DNA from: a virus
DNA length: 64,000 nucleotides
Virus record (IMG/VR): IMGVR_UViG_3300043446_003193
Span: 145,444-209,443 of that record
Direction: 5' to 3' (one strand)
Positions 42,056 to 52,711 of this stretch are shown piece after piece. The notes beneath the pieces are model-generated. The model did not search any database and was not told the DNA's origin. It saw nothing but the letters and a program-made list of their open reading frames with translations. The position numbers and the translations under genes were made by a program. Numbering within the stretch: position 1 is the first letter of the stretch; every line of letters starts with the position of its first letter.

Positions 42056-45000
42056 TTATTCTACTTCCAAAATTGGTTCACTTGCATCTCTACCTGCCTT
42101 ATTAACTCTCAATGTATTAGGATTAGTAGTAAATACTTCTACTGGAGGAGTACCGTCTAATGTAGTCGCTGCAGTATTTTTGGAACCTCTAAAGAAAGAA
42201 TTTTCTAATCCTCTTGTTAAATCGGAAGTATTTCTAAAGTGAGTAGGTAAGTATCCATTTAATGGAGTTACACTAACAATACTTCCAGTTCCTGCATTTA
42301 TAGTTTTTGAACCAGAAAATGGTTGTACATTTAAATATGTTTCATAATATACAGAAGATGTTAGTTCAACTCCACCTCTTTCATCTCCCTTACCATTAAC
42401 AACCACTTTATATTTAACAATATCTCTTCTTTTTTGTTCTTTAATTAAATCAACTTTGATTCTTTCTTTTACCGTTCTATTATTTTCATCAATATATGTT
42501 CTAATAGCATATCCGTTTTGTGCATATATTCCGAATCCAATTGTTTCATAATCAGTTTGACCAACTACAATATTTGAATTAATAATATCAATTTCACTAA
42601 GAATAGTTGGATTTGCTAAACCAGCATCTATTGAAGCAGTTTTTTGATAGTAATCCGCTGTATTTGATGTTTCATATCCTATATTTGTTTCGTATTGATA
42701 TGAATCTGAACTTATTCTCTCAATTGAACCGGTGTAAATTATACCTTCGTATTGTTCATTTTCTCCAGAAACTTTTTCTCCTAAATTAGCATCAATTAAT
42801 GCTTCTTTTTGAGTATTTTCTGCTAAAACAAAAGTAGTATCATTATAATGTATATCAACTTCATGTTGTTCGTTTTCTGCGGTAGGTTTACTTTTCGCTA
42901 TTTTACTTCTTTCTAAGAAATGTGGTTCAATCAATAAACCAGTAGTTGCTTTAACTCTTGCCGGCAACATTTTCTTAATATCTTCAAACATTGATTTCTC
43001 ATATAGTTTGATTAAGTTAATGTATTGGTATATATCTCTACCATCAAATCTTTGGAAATAATAGTGTCTTAAATCATCTAATCTTTTATATCTGTCTTTG
43101 TATCTATCAGATGGGTCACCAATATAATTATCCAAATTCAATCCACCCAAAGATTTTGCAATATCAATATTCAATTCTTTTGTAGGAGAAAAGAATAAAC
43201 CAACTCTATTAGAATCAGTAGGAGATTGGTCAAATGCCTTTTTAGTTGCTCTACTCTTATAAGATAAATCAACTCCAACACTTCCAGATATTTCTTCTCC
43301 TGTCAATGTATATTGTGATTCAAATCTAACTTTATTTGTTGAATAACGAGAAGAACCCGCATCTGGCATTTCTACTACAACCGTTCTATCTATTACTTCA
43401 AATTGATATGGGTATGTGTAAGAAGCTGGGAAATTATAAGCAGATGCACTATATGAAGCCGAAGGGTTTACAGAATACAATTCAGTTTGTAAACCATCTT
43501 CATAATCATTTCTAGTTGTGCTTCCGCTGAAATAGATGTTAGCATCTACATTTATCAAAGAAGATGTTGCCGCTAAATTCTTTGGATATTCAAAATCTAA
43601 ACGGAAATATAAATCATCAGTTGATGCCGATACGTGGTTTCCATTAACCATTTCAGGGAATGAAACGTGCTCATAGAATCTTTCTTTATCCAATGGTGTA
43701 GACCATAAACGGAATTCATCCACACTTCCTACAAAATCATTTCCCAATCTAATATAAGAACCATTATTCCAAGAAGAGTTTGTGTCTGCTATACTTGAAG
43801 AAACAGATTGTTGAAATATACTTCTTTCTTTTTCGGCTTGTCTAATGTTTAATTCAAAATTATGATAACTACCACTTACCTCTCTACTAACTTCAATACC
43901 AAAAAATTTATTATTAAATATTGGTAATAATGATGATGATATAGCTCCACCACCATAACTAAATGTAAGAACACCAGTTTCTCCACTACCACTCATATTT
44001 AAAACCATTCCGTTATCGCTCGTAATAACATTATAATTCCCCGCAGTAGTAGGTTTTACAAAAAATTCTATTGTATCTGGTTTTCTATTTCTTTCTGTAT
44101 TTCTCCACTCAAATTCAACATACGAACCAGATGTTATTTTTAATCCGGTTGTTATATTATCAAATTCATATTTTCCTTTACTTTCATCCGATACCTCTGG
44201 TCCACCAAATTCTAAAATTGAAAGATTTGATGATGGGATACCATAACATGCCATTAATGCGTATATACCTCTTCTGGTTCCTTTATGTTTTAAAAGATAT
44301 GGTAAGTTGTTTACAATTCTTCTCCATACTTCATATGTTCTTTTTTTAGCAGGAGTTTGGTATTTAACACTACCATTTGAATCTAATCCAAATGCGTATT
44401 CCCAAAGTTTTGAATCGGCTGCCAAATTCTTTGCATCCCAACCGAATGATTTAAGGGTATCAAATAGTATTTTATCAGATATTCCACCATTTGCTTTATA
44501 ACCCAAACCTCTACCTTTTTCAATTGCTTTAGTATGGTAATAAATGTTATCAAAGTGTTGTCCAATCATTGAAAAGAATAATAATAAACTATCATTTTCT
44601 GCATTGGTAACAATATATTGTGGAATATTGTTTTGAACCCAATTTGAATTTTGTATATCGTATGTTTCTGCTAATTCAATTATATTCTCGTACCAATTAG
44701 TAACAGTTGCTGTTGATGAATTTAATCTAGTTGTTCCATTATACGGCCAGGTTAAAGAACTTGCAGTTGATAATGTAAATGAAGAAGATGTGTATAAGAA
44801 TTTTTCAAATCCATCAAATCCTTGTATTATTTGATTTTTCTTTATAGTTTGTCTTTCTTTTTCGTTCAATTCTGCTATTGAACCTGCACCAACCGATGCA
44901 CTAAGAATTAAATTTTCATATAATTCTATTAATTGAACTTTATATACAAAATTATCAACTCTTTCTTTTGCAGAACTAAAGTGTACAAAATTGTTCCATA

Positions 45001-47089
45001 GATAAGCCGAACCACTTGCATACTCAATGTTTAATGAATCGGTATCAATGAAAGAAGAACTTAAATATGTTGATACTAAATTTGCAGATGAACTGACAGA
45101 ACCACTTAATATTAAATCATCTAAAGATTCATATCCGGTTGATTTACCAGTAACAAAATCTACTTCTACATTGAAATTAGGCCCTTTTATTGGTGGACAC
45201 TTAACATCATCTTGTTCGTTTAATACAACCGTCTCAATTAATGGGTTTGTAAGTAATTTTGTAATCCAAAAAGTTGAATTAGTATTTATACCAGCAGGAA
45301 GTGGTGAATATAATTTTAATATTGTAGATTTAACTTCTTTATCAACAATTTCATTTCCTAATGTATCTTGTTTCTTTGATGATAATGTCCAGTTGTCCTC
45401 TTCCCAAGATGTAATCAATACCTGATCAGCATTTCCAAAATTAGCTAAGTGAGTAAGATACTTACTTTCTTTTTCTGGTTCAAGAAATTTTAATTTTTCT
45501 ATGAACGCATCATATATTGATTTTTTAATAATATCTTCATCTAATTTAATAGCAGGATATAGAATATCTGTTTTAATTTCATATTCATTTCCAACTAATT
45601 CTATTTCACCAGATTTATTATATGGTTTTAAAATAAGTGTTACATTATCATTACCATTCCATTTTGGATATTTTTCTGCTAATGTTCTAAGATTAATTTT
45701 AAAACTACCATTTGGTGTTAAATTCTTTAATAAAGAAACTTTAGTTTTATCTTTTAATAATAAATCAACATCAACACTAGAAACTGCAAATGTTTTATAA
45801 GTTACATTATAATCTATTTGTAAATCTGAAAATGATGGTACATCTATTGTATCTGGAAAAGATATCTCTGTTATTGATGGAAAATCATTAACAGTTGCAA
45901 AGTTTATTATAACTTCTACTTTATCACCGGTTCCATAAGTATTTCCTATTGGAACTAAATAAATTTTCTTTTGGCCAAATATTCCTTTGAAATTATTTTT
46001 AAAAGACAATTTTACAAATCCATCCGCAGGGTTTACTCTTACTACATTATCTTGAGTAATGTATACGTCAATAAAATCAGAATTAGTTGAAGTAAAATCT
46101 ATATTGATAAAAGTATCAGAATCCGAATCTTTTACTTGCTTTGCATATGAAGTTGTAGTTAAATTGATTGTAGGCTTTGGAACTGCAATTTCTTTTTCTA
46201 AAGCAACATAAACAGCAACTCCACCTTTTTCTAATTCTTTTGCAGATACTTTAAAATTAATTGTAGTTTCTGTCCATTTTGAAAAATCGGTTGGATATGT
46301 TTCTGCAATGTTTTTAGATGTATAATAAAATTTTGTATAAGAAAAACCCGCTGGCAATGACCCGTTTATTGTAAAATATATTTCTGATTTTTCAATATTT
46401 GCAGAACTAATCTTTTTACCATCTGTATCTGATGAACTGAGTTTTAAAGAATCAGAATCTACTATATCACTACCATTTACAATTTTATAATCTAATTTTA
46501 ATATATCTCCTAATTCATTTTTAAAATTAGAATTAAATGCTATTTCATAGTTTTTAAGAGTAGGAGTAGAAACAGCATCTTGTGTAGATGATACGGCTGT
46601 TGGTTTAAATGAAAAATAAAGATTTTCACTTATAGTTGTTGTTAATAATTGTTTACTATTAATTTCTACATAATCCGTATTACTATTTTCTTTTAAACCG
46701 AACTCTTTAATTATAATTCTTTCTTGAAATGTTTGTTGACCTGTTACAAAATTATATCCACTCGGTACAGAGTCAATCCTTACATCAAAATAATTTTTTG
46801 CTATTTTTCCATCAATTTTAGCATAATATTTTCTATTACTTCCAAACGTTAAAGATGGAGAAAATTGGGATGTTACTGACAATCCTGATCCTAAACTCGT
46901 TGTTCCATCAAAAAATTCTGCATTTTCGTTAGAAGAAAGATACAATTTTATAACACCATTTGTATTAACATTGGTATCAGTATTTGATGATGTTGTTCCA
47001 CCACCACCTCCACCTGTTAAACTTTCATCAGTTCCAATTGGATCATTTGGTGCTGCCATTTTATATCTTCTATCGTATCTTATTGACAT
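42056..47089 (-). CDS. Giant baseplate wedge protein (tail-protein-I-like and LamG segments)
   Basis: 1677 residues. The Gly/Ser-rich head and several Ig-like modules (to about residue 600) precede a helical block with FGWDAKNL, YEVWRRIVNNLPYLLKHKGT and ALMACYGIPSSNLSILEFGG (about 860-960), which resembles the tail-protein-I fold at the edge of contractile baseplates. A LamG-like sandwich follows (about 990-1140: DTIEFFVKPTT, VGSVDEFRLWSTPLD), then a charged C-terminus. T4 gp7, another large wedge protein, is 1032 residues and is the likely counterpart by position near gp6 and gp25. Identity is inferred. Confidence 0.75.
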   Translation of the reverse strand: MSIRYDRRYKMAAPNDPIGTDESLTGGGGGGTTSSNTDTNVNTNGVIKLYLSSNENAEFFDGTTSLGSGLSVTSQFSPSLTFGSNRKYYAKIDGKIAKNYFDVRIDSVPSGYNFVTGQQTFQERIIIKEFGLKENSNTDYVEINSKQLLTTTISENLYFSFKPTAVSSTQDAVSTPTLKNYEIAFNSNFKNELGDILKLDYKIVNGSDIVDSDSLKLSSSDTDGKKISSANIEKSEIYFTINGSLPAGFSYTKFYYTSKNIAETYPTDFSKWTETTINFKVSAKELEKGGVAVYVALEKEIAVPKPTINLTTTSYAKQVKDSDSDTFINIDFTSTNSDFIDVYITQDNVVRVNPADGFVKLSFKNNFKGIFGQKKIYLVPIGNTYGTGDKVEVIINFATVNDFPSITEISFPDTIDVPSFSDLQIDYNVTYKTFAVSSVDVDLLLKDKTKVSLLKNLTPNGSFKINLRTLAEKYPKWNGNDNVTLILKPYNKSGEIELVGNEYEIKTDILYPAIKLDEDIIKKSIYDAFIEKLKFLEPEKESKYLTHLANFGNADQVLITSWEEDNWTLSSKKQDTLGNEIVDKEVKSTILKLYSPLPAGINTNSTFWITKLLTNPLIETVVLNEQDDVKCPPIKGPNFNVEVDFVTGKSTGYESLDDLILSGSVSSSANLVSTYLSSSFIDTDSLNIEYASGSAYLWNNFVHFSSAKERVDNFVYKVQLIELYENLILSASVGAGSIAELNEKERQTIKKNQIIQGFDGFEKFLYTSSSFTLSTASSLTWPYNGTTRLNSSTATVTNWYENIIELAETYDIQNSNWVQNNIPQYIVTNAENDSLLLFFSMIGQHFDNIYYHTKAIEKGRGLGYKANGGISDKILFDTLKSFGWDAKNLAADSKLWEYAFGLDSNGSVKYQTPAKKRTYEVWRRIVNNLPYLLKHKGTRRGIYALMACYGIPSSNLSILEFGGPEVSDESKGKYEFDNITTGLKITSGSYVEFEWRNTERNRKPDTIEFFVKPTTAGNYNVITSDNGMVLNMSGSGETGVLTFSYGGGAISSSLLPIFNNKFFGIEVSREVSGSYHNFELNIRQAEKERSIFQQSVSSSIADTNSSWNNGSYIRLGNDFVGSVDEFRLWSTPLDKERFYEHVSFPEMVNGNHVSASTDDLYFRLDFEYPKNLAATSSLINVDANIYFSGSTTRNDYEDGLQTELYSVNPSASYSASAYNFPASYTYPYQFEVIDRTVVVEMPDAGSSRYSTNKVRFESQYTLTGEEISGSVGVDLSYKSRATKKAFDQSPTDSNRVGLFFSPTKELNIDIAKSLGGLNLDNYIGDPSDRYKDRYKRLDDLRHYYFQRFDGRDIYQYINLIKLYEKSMFEDIKKMLPARVKATTGLLIEPHFLERSKIAKSKPTAENEQHEVDIHYNDTTFVLAENTQKEALIDANLGEKVSGENEQYEGIIYTGSIERISSDSYQYETNIGYETSNTADYYQKTASIDAGLANPTILSEIDIINSNIVVGQTDYETIGFGIYAQNGYAIRTYIDENNRTVKERIKVDLIKEQKRRDIVKYKVVVNGKGDERGGVELTSSVYYETYLNVQPFSGSKTINAGTGSIVSVTPLNGYLPTHFRNTSDLTRGLENSFFRGSKNTAATTLDGTPPVEVFTTNPNTLRVNKAGRDASEPILEVE

Positions 47090-47100
47090 CTATTCTTTTT

Positions 47101-47109
47101 TATAAATAT
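47101..47109 (-). promoter_or_regulatory. Putative late promoter box (ATATTTATA) for giant baseplate gene
   Basis: ATATTTATA 11 bases before the ATG at 47089, in the 27-base gap after the 449-residue gene. Confidence 0.65.
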
Positions 47110-47116
47110 TTTTATT

Positions 47117-48466
47117 TTATTTTTGTGCATCTTCGTATCTAGGACGATTTACAACATCTCCATAGTTTGAATCCCATGGATTTCCCATACTACCACCACC
47201 GGTATATATTTCTCTAGTATACCCGCCTCCGCCTCCACCGGATGCTCCAGAACTCACACCACCTTTAGATGGTGGAGGGGTTGGTACATATCCACATGTC
47301 AAAGAATTTGTTTCAATCAATTCTTCATACGAACCACCATTTCCATTTGCGTAATTTCCATATTGGTCATATCCTTTACAAAATGTATTTAATAAAGTTC
47401 CTTTTGCCGGATATTCTGGAGTTGGAGCAGGTGTAGTTGCAACATCATTAAATGTTGTAGCAGTTCCATCTGGAGAATATACATTTCGTTTAATATCAGA
47501 AACTATATTAAATGCTTCTAAATTATCTTGAATTTGTTTTTGTAATTCAACAACTGCGAATTCTTTTGGTAATTCTTTTACTCCAATCTCTCTTCTTTTT
47601 AAAGATTGTAAATTATATTCAATACATTTATATAAAATAGATTGTACTTCATTTACTAAAGTAGAGAATTCATAGGTATCACAATCACCAAATCTTTCTC
47701 CGGCCGGCTGACCAAAATTTGATTGAGTTATATCATAATTTTTATTATAAAGATAGTATTCTGTTGATTCTTTAAAATCATTAAATATTTTCTTTTTTAC
47801 CAAATCAAATTTACTTAAACCAAAATCTTTTTTAAGAATATTGAAAAAATCTTTACCATATTTACTTTCTAATGATGCATCAATTTTATCTAAAAAAGTA
47901 CTTTGAAAAGAAGTTATTAAATCAAGTACATTATTTTTATAATATTTGTATTCTTTATTTAATCTTTGTAAATTATCTATTTCTTTTTTTGTTTTTTGAT
48001 TTATTGTAGCCTCTTTTGTTTTCAAAGGAAGAATACGAATTTCTTCTCTTGATGGGGATATTTCCTGAATCCATACTCTTTCTAATTCATTTTCACTTCC
48101 CACTTTGTATCTTACAAAATTTATATTAACTTTAAGAATACCATTTGTAAATCCTAAATCTTTTAATAATTTTTCTATATCAATTGCAAGTTCTTTTTGA
48201 CCACCTTTATTGGTAATATTATACATATAATTTTTAATATCACCAGTTTTTATATATGCAACATTTTTACCTGATTTTTGTGGTAATAAGTTATTATTAA
48301 TATCATAAACAGATACTTCCATAACATCATACTTACAATCACCAAAATCGGTTTCTTTTATTTGCTCTTTTGATACAATAAATAAATCATCCTTTTCAAT
48401 GAATTTACCTTCATTTTCAGATTTATCATTTAATTGTTCAATATTTGTATATTTTTTAATGCTCAT
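47117..48466 (-). CDS. Baseplate-region structural protein with Gly-rich C-terminus (449 aa)
   Basis: N-terminal 150 residues are beta-like (VMEVSVYDINNNLLPQKSGK, GILKVNINFVRYK); residues 150-300 are a long helical segment with many Lys; the C-terminus is low complexity (GGVSSGASGGGGGGY) with a few Cys. No family recognised. It sits 12 bases after the 385-residue fibre-like gene, in the operon running from gp25 and gp6. A role in the baseplate periphery is probable. Confidence 0.7.
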   Translation of the reverse strand: MSIKKYTNIEQLNDKSENEGKFIEKDDLFIVSKEQIKETDFGDCKYDVMEVSVYDINNNLLPQKSGKNVAYIKTGDIKNYMYNITNKGGQKELAIDIEKLLKDLGFTNGILKVNINFVRYKVGSENELERVWIQEISPSREEIRILPLKTKEATINQKTKKEIDNLQRLNKEYKYYKNNVLDLITSFQSTFLDKIDASLESKYGKDFFNILKKDFGLSKFDLVKKKIFNDFKESTEYYLYNKNYDITQSNFGQPAGERFGDCDTYEFSTLVNEVQSILYKCIEYNLQSLKRREIGVKELPKEFAVVELQKQIQDNLEAFNIVSDIKRNVYSPDGTATTFNDVATTPAPTPEYPAKGTLLNTFCKGYDQYGNYANGNGGSYEELIETNSLTCGYVPTPPPSKGGVSSGASGGGGGGYTREIYTGGGSMGNPWDSNYGDVVNRPRYEDAQK

Positions 48467-48478
48467 AATTTATTTATA

Positions 48479-49636
48479 TTAGAAAGATTTTGGATGCATC
48501 TTTCCAAATCTTGTTTTATAATCCTTTGATTCAGTTGTACCATCTGCTTTTGTAACAGATACCGTCATAGTTGAATCATAACTTACACTATGTGAGTTGC
48601 CATATAATGGAAAACCTCCTGGTTTTGAATCTATTCCATCACCCGCTTTGTGATCAATTCTAAGTTGTATATCTTTAGTACCTCCAGGTGGTAAACTAAA
48701 CTGTGTTTCAGGAATAATTAACCAATCAGGATTTCTTCCGATTCCACTTGGTTTAGTGTGACTTATTTTTACGGTTGCGGCCGCTTTATCATTATTGGTA
48801 AACTTTAATGTTCCACCGGTTGACCATCTAACTTCGCTACTACCTGATTTTCCATTACCTCTTAATTTAACATCTTTATCTTCAGTAGGGCCGTCTATTT
48901 TTAATATAACTGCTTTATTAATTGCGTCTGCTCCAGATGCCAATGCAGTATTTGTAGTTGATTGTTGAATCGCTTGTTGTTGTTGAACCGCACCTAATTG
49001 TGCCTGTAAACCTTCAATGATTGAATTCAATGAATCAATTTGTTTAATTAATGCTTCAATTTGTGCTTTAAATCCAGTATTTTGTGATTGTAAAGAAGCT
49101 CTTAAAATAGATTCATCAATTGATTTTTGAACTGCTGATTGTATTTGATTTGAAAAATCTTGTATAGTTCCAGTTAAAGTATCAATTTGGTTAACCAATG
49201 TATCGTTTGTTTGATCAACTGATAATCTATTATTTATTTCAGTTTGAACCTGTGATTTTAAAGTAACTATCTGGGAATTAAGTGCTTCAACTTTTGCAGT
49301 TAATGATTGAACTTGCTTTCTTAAATCTTCTACTAAAGCAACTTGCTCATCATATAAAGGTTTTGGAACGAGATTTAAATTACGTTCTGGTATTACTGGT
49401 TTTAATTCTTTTACCTCAACATCAATTGCTTTTAATATTTCTTCTTCATCATACTTTGGTGCAGTTAATGATTTAAATAACAAAGAAGATGCAACATTTT
49501 TTTCATCAACAACTGTTACACCATATTCGTTTTTAGAAACAGCAGAACTTCCCGATACTCTCAATACACTTTCAAGTTCAGAACTTCTTGTTTCATCTAA
49601 TTTTTGAGCAATTGCTTCCAATGATGTTAATGCCAT
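48479..49636 (-). CDS. Coiled-coil fibre-like protein with C-terminal beta domain (385 aa)
   Basis: Residues about 105-240 form a long coiled coil with regular heptads (VEDLRKQVQSLTAKVEALN and IEALIKQIDSLNSIIEGLQ). A C-terminal 130-residue Ig-like domain follows (ILKIDGPTEDKDVKLRGNG, FSLPPGGTKDIQLRID). This layout suits a trimeric short fibre or whisker bound to the baseplate. The start overlaps the stop of the 355-residue gene in TAATG. No named family. Confidence 0.75.
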   Translation of the reverse strand: MALTSLEAIAQKLDETRSSELESVLRVSGSSAVSKNEYGVTVVDEKNVASSLLFKSLTAPKYDEEEILKAIDVEVKELKPVIPERNLNLVPKPLYDEQVALVEDLRKQVQSLTAKVEALNSQIVTLKSQVQTEINNRLSVDQTNDTLVNQIDTLTGTIQDFSNQIQSAVQKSIDESILRASLQSQNTGFKAQIEALIKQIDSLNSIIEGLQAQLGAVQQQQAIQQSTTNTALASGADAINKAVILKIDGPTEDKDVKLRGNGKSGSSEVRWSTGGTLKFTNNDKAAATVKISHTKPSGIGRNPDWLIIPETQFSLPPGGTKDIQLRIDHKAGDGIDSKPGGFPLYGNSHSVSYDSTMTVSVTKADGTTESKDYKTRFGKMHPKSF

Positions 49637-50703
49637 TATGCAACTATTTGAAATATTAATTTATTATCAATTATTGTTGAAATTCCACTTTCAACTATTT
49701 TAAGTTTTAACCTATATGCTCTATTAATTGGTAAAGTATTTAAATCAACAATAAAATAATTTGAAGTTGAATCACAACTTAATTTACTATAATCTCCAAA
49801 AGGAATTATAATTTCATTAGTTGTATAATCTTCTAATTGATAATATGAAGATGTTGGTAAATACTTTGATTGGTCGTATTCAAATGTTGTACTAAATGAT
49901 TTTGAAGGAAACATATCTCTACCCTTAACTCTTATTTTTATTTTTTGATTAGCAGGATATTGTTTTTTTAAATTTGATACAACAACCTTATAACCATCTT
50001 CTGCAGAGCCGGTTACCGGTGCTAAACTTCCTGTTGAAACTGAACTATCATCCCAAACTATTTCTAATTTAGGTTCATATATTGTATTAGTTTCTTTTGA
50101 AAAGAATTTAAGAACACCATAATCTTGTGTATCGTTTTCTTTATCCAAAGCATGGTGTAATATAAATCCATTGTTTGGTAGAGAACCACTAACCCATAAA
50201 TTTACAATACCAGTTACATCCATTCTAACATCATCCGATTCGTATGAATAAGATTGTGATGCCATAGATGCAGTATACCAAGTTCCACCACCACCATTGG
50301 AGATAGAGCCCGTATCGGAGCCACTCACATATGCATCTGGATTAATATCATATACCATCCATTCGTTTATACCATCTTTATAAAACCAACTAACACCATC
50401 TGTTGTTATGTTATCAAATTTAGTACCAGTTCCCATTGTCCAACTTTGAGAAACTGCGTTTGCATAAATTGTATATTCTAATGGAATTTCTTCGGATTTA
50501 GCCGCCTTTAAATTAAGATATGCTTTCCAACCACTTCCCGTTTCCAAATTAGAAACATTAAATTTAATCAATGTTCTATTTACATCTTTAGTAGCACCAT
50601 AATATAGTTTACCTACTTCTAATATTTCATCTCTCCCAGCATTTTGATTTGGTTGCTGTAAGTAGATACTTGCATCGTATGATGATGTATAAAATTTATG
50701 CAT
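49636..50703 (-). CDS. DNRLRE-like beta-domain structural protein (355 aa)
   Basis: The first 215 residues resemble DNRLRE/CBM-type sandwiches: YDASIYLQQPNQNAGRDEIL near the start, LIKFNVSNLETGSG, and near residue 175 DVTGIVNLWVSGSLPNNGFI followed by YEPKLEIVW. Such domains occur in secreted and fibre proteins. A second beta half carries the C-terminus. It lies directly after gp6 with a TAATG overlap and is probably a fibre or baseplate attachment protein. Carbohydrate binding is inference. Confidence 0.7.
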   Translation of the reverse strand: MHKFYTSSYDASIYLQQPNQNAGRDEILEVGKLYYGATKDVNRTLIKFNVSNLETGSGWKAYLNLKAAKSEEIPLEYTIYANAVSQSWTMGTGTKFDNITTDGVSWFYKDGINEWMVYDINPDAYVSGSDTGSISNGGGGTWYTASMASQSYSYESDDVRMDVTGIVNLWVSGSLPNNGFILHHALDKENDTQDYGVLKFFSKETNTIYEPKLEIVWDDSSVSTGSLAPVTGSAEDGYKVVVSNLKKQYPANQKIKIRVKGRDMFPSKSFSTTFEYDQSKYLPTSSYYQLEDYTTNEIIIPFGDYSKLSCDSTSNYFIVDLNTLPINRAYRLKLKIVESGISTIIDNKLIFQIVA

Positions 50704-52706
50704 TATATAGCCCTCCCTTTTATGTCTTTATTTGGATATTTTACTTCAAATACACACGGATCTAATGAAGGATATACAATCTTTCCCTTAGTCGCTTCGT
50801 CTATATTATATTTGTTTGGTGAATAATTACCATCTCCTCCACATAAGTTTGAAATTTTAACAGAAGGTACACTCATTACACCATCTACATTTGCAAGTAT
50901 TAATTCTATTTCGGAAATGTTTATTGTTTTGTTGAAAGACCATTTATCTATATTAAAATATTCTTGAATCTTTGTTAAACAATTAGCAAGAACTTCTCTT
51001 TTATTGTAGTTTTGATATGCAACAATTTCAAAATCAACACCAATATTTACAACAAAACCATCAATAATATTAACTGCATCAGTCATCAATCTATATTCAC
51101 CTAAATATGTTTTAAGATTTTGTTTAACTGCCTGATTTAGATTAGTTAATTTTTTATTACTATCATAACCCAACACATACATATTAATTGCAAATGGATT
51201 ATTTGTTTCTGCTATATTTGATTTCTTTTGTGAAAGATATTTAACCAATTCCTTTTGTATTTCAACTTTTGATTTACCTTGTAATCCTTCAACAACACCT
51301 ACAAATTCTGCTATATTTTTTGGAGAAGAAAGTATAGATGCAGGAGAGTTATTGTCTATTTCACCATCTGGACTTACATATACTTTTGCAACGCTACCAT
51401 ATCTTTCAGGCATTGATAACGCTCTTACGATATAATCTTGTCTAGTTACTGCTCTATTTTGAGAACCAAACATTGCAATTGCATTTTGTCTAATTTCTTC
51501 TACTGATTCTGCTCCTCTACCACCAGTTGCAGATTCTAAGTTTTCAACAGCAACTGATTGTTTTATTGTATTATATACCGTCTGATTATCAACTGCTAAT
51601 AAATCTTCATCAAATTCAATTCTTCTTATTGTTGTTAAATCACCTTGATTAACATTTGATTCAACACCACCACCTACTAAATATTTTACAGTCAATGTTT
51701 CACCGCTAGGTGCAATTCCGAATGTATTTGTCTTTAAGAAATTGGATGGGTCAATACCTTGATTTAATCTATTGATTGAATTTGCTAATCCTAATCCTAC
51801 ATTTTTAGTATTTGGTAATAGTTTTTCATCTTCATATCCTGCAGAATTATTACCACTTCCAAATTGTAAATCCATTGTATTATCTGAATTTACTTTTACT
51901 GAAAATCTATTCGGTACTTTTTGTACTTCTAAAACATAAGGAACTGAACCAGAAAATTGAGATAATTCTGAATTTGATTCTGTATTTGCTTTTTCAATAA
52001 AAATACTTTCTTGTGCCAAATAAGGAACTTCATACCATTTTGTTGAACCACCATCTGATGTTACTGAAACTATTTGGATTATTTTATCATCATTTATAGT
52101 TGTAGAAGGATAATCAGTTGATGAATTAAATAATATTGTTGTTTCCTTTTCAATAGCCGAAATTGCTTTTATTTTTTTACTAATCAAATAAAATGTTGGT
52201 TCACCCGTCATATCTCTTTCATACACATCAATTTCTCTATCGGTTGGATTTTCAAAATCAACAGAATCAGTTGTTCTAAAAATAATAGATGAATTGGTTG
52301 TTGATTGTATTTCTAAACCATCTTTAATTTTTAAATAATATCTTTCATCTGGTTTATTTGAAGAACCTGAACCAACAGCGGGCACTAATTGATATACAGT
52401 AATTGTTGTAACCGCAGGTGTTGTAACCTTTGGTTTATATCCCATTGTTTGAGCTAATGCAACTACATTTTTTCTTTCAGTTGCGTGTGCTATCATTGAT
52501 TCTTTTAATTGAACATCTTGATAGAAAGATAACATATCTCCTATTGCTGCAGCCTGTTCAACAAATACCATACCCGGTGATGATTCATTGAAATCCGAAT
52601 AACTATTTGGAAAATATGTTTTAGTAAAATCAATTAAATTTTGCTTTAATTGGCCAAAATCTTTTCCAACATAATTTATAGTTTTATTTAAGTTCTTGAT
52701 TGCCAT
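50703..52706 (-). CDS. gp6: Baseplate wedge protein, gp6-like (J-like)
   Basis: 667 residues, as in T4 gp6 (660). The start has INYVGKDFGQLKQNLIDFTK, YFPNSYSDFNESSPGMVFVE and the conserved-looking QVQLKESMIAHATERKNV region with MGYKPK, a hallmark of gp6/J wedge proteins. The middle contains RGAESVEEIRQNAIAMF and VTRQDYIVRALSMP, also typical of the family. Gp6 forms the inner ring that holds the wedges together. It is six bases after gp25. The start overlaps nothing upstream but shares the wedge operon. Confidence 0.93.
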   Translation of the reverse strand: MAIKNLNKTINYVGKDFGQLKQNLIDFTKTYFPNSYSDFNESSPGMVFVEQAAAIGDMLSFYQDVQLKESMIAHATERKNVVALAQTMGYKPKVTTPAVTTITVYQLVPAVGSGSSNKPDERYYLKIKDGLEIQSTTNSSIIFRTTDSVDFENPTDREIDVYERDMTGEPTFYLISKKIKAISAIEKETTILFNSSTDYPSTTINDDKIIQIVSVTSDGGSTKWYEVPYLAQESIFIEKANTESNSELSQFSGSVPYVLEVQKVPNRFSVKVNSDNTMDLQFGSGNNSAGYEDEKLLPNTKNVGLGLANSINRLNQGIDPSNFLKTNTFGIAPSGETLTVKYLVGGGVESNVNQGDLTTIRRIEFDEDLLAVDNQTVYNTIKQSVAVENLESATGGRGAESVEEIRQNAIAMFGSQNRAVTRQDYIVRALSMPERYGSVAKVYVSPDGEIDNNSPASILSSPKNIAEFVGVVEGLQGKSKVEIQKELVKYLSQKKSNIAETNNPFAINMYVLGYDSNKKLTNLNQAVKQNLKTYLGEYRLMTDAVNIIDGFVVNIGVDFEIVAYQNYNKREVLANCLTKIQEYFNIDKWSFNKTINISEIELILANVDGVMSVPSVKISNLCGGDGNYSPNKYNIDEATKGKIVYPSLDPCVFEVKYPNKDIKGRAI

Positions 52707-52711
52707 TGTGT

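Noticed and set aside
45027-45425. Plus-strand open frame (132 residues) within the giant baseplate gene
   Set aside because: Antisense shadow with no family features and no promoter box.
48467-48478. TATAAATA on the minus strand just before the 449-residue gene, an exact T4 late core
   Set aside because: Single copy in a 12-base gap inside an operon; the other units use the reverse motif, so it is probably chance in AT-rich DNA.
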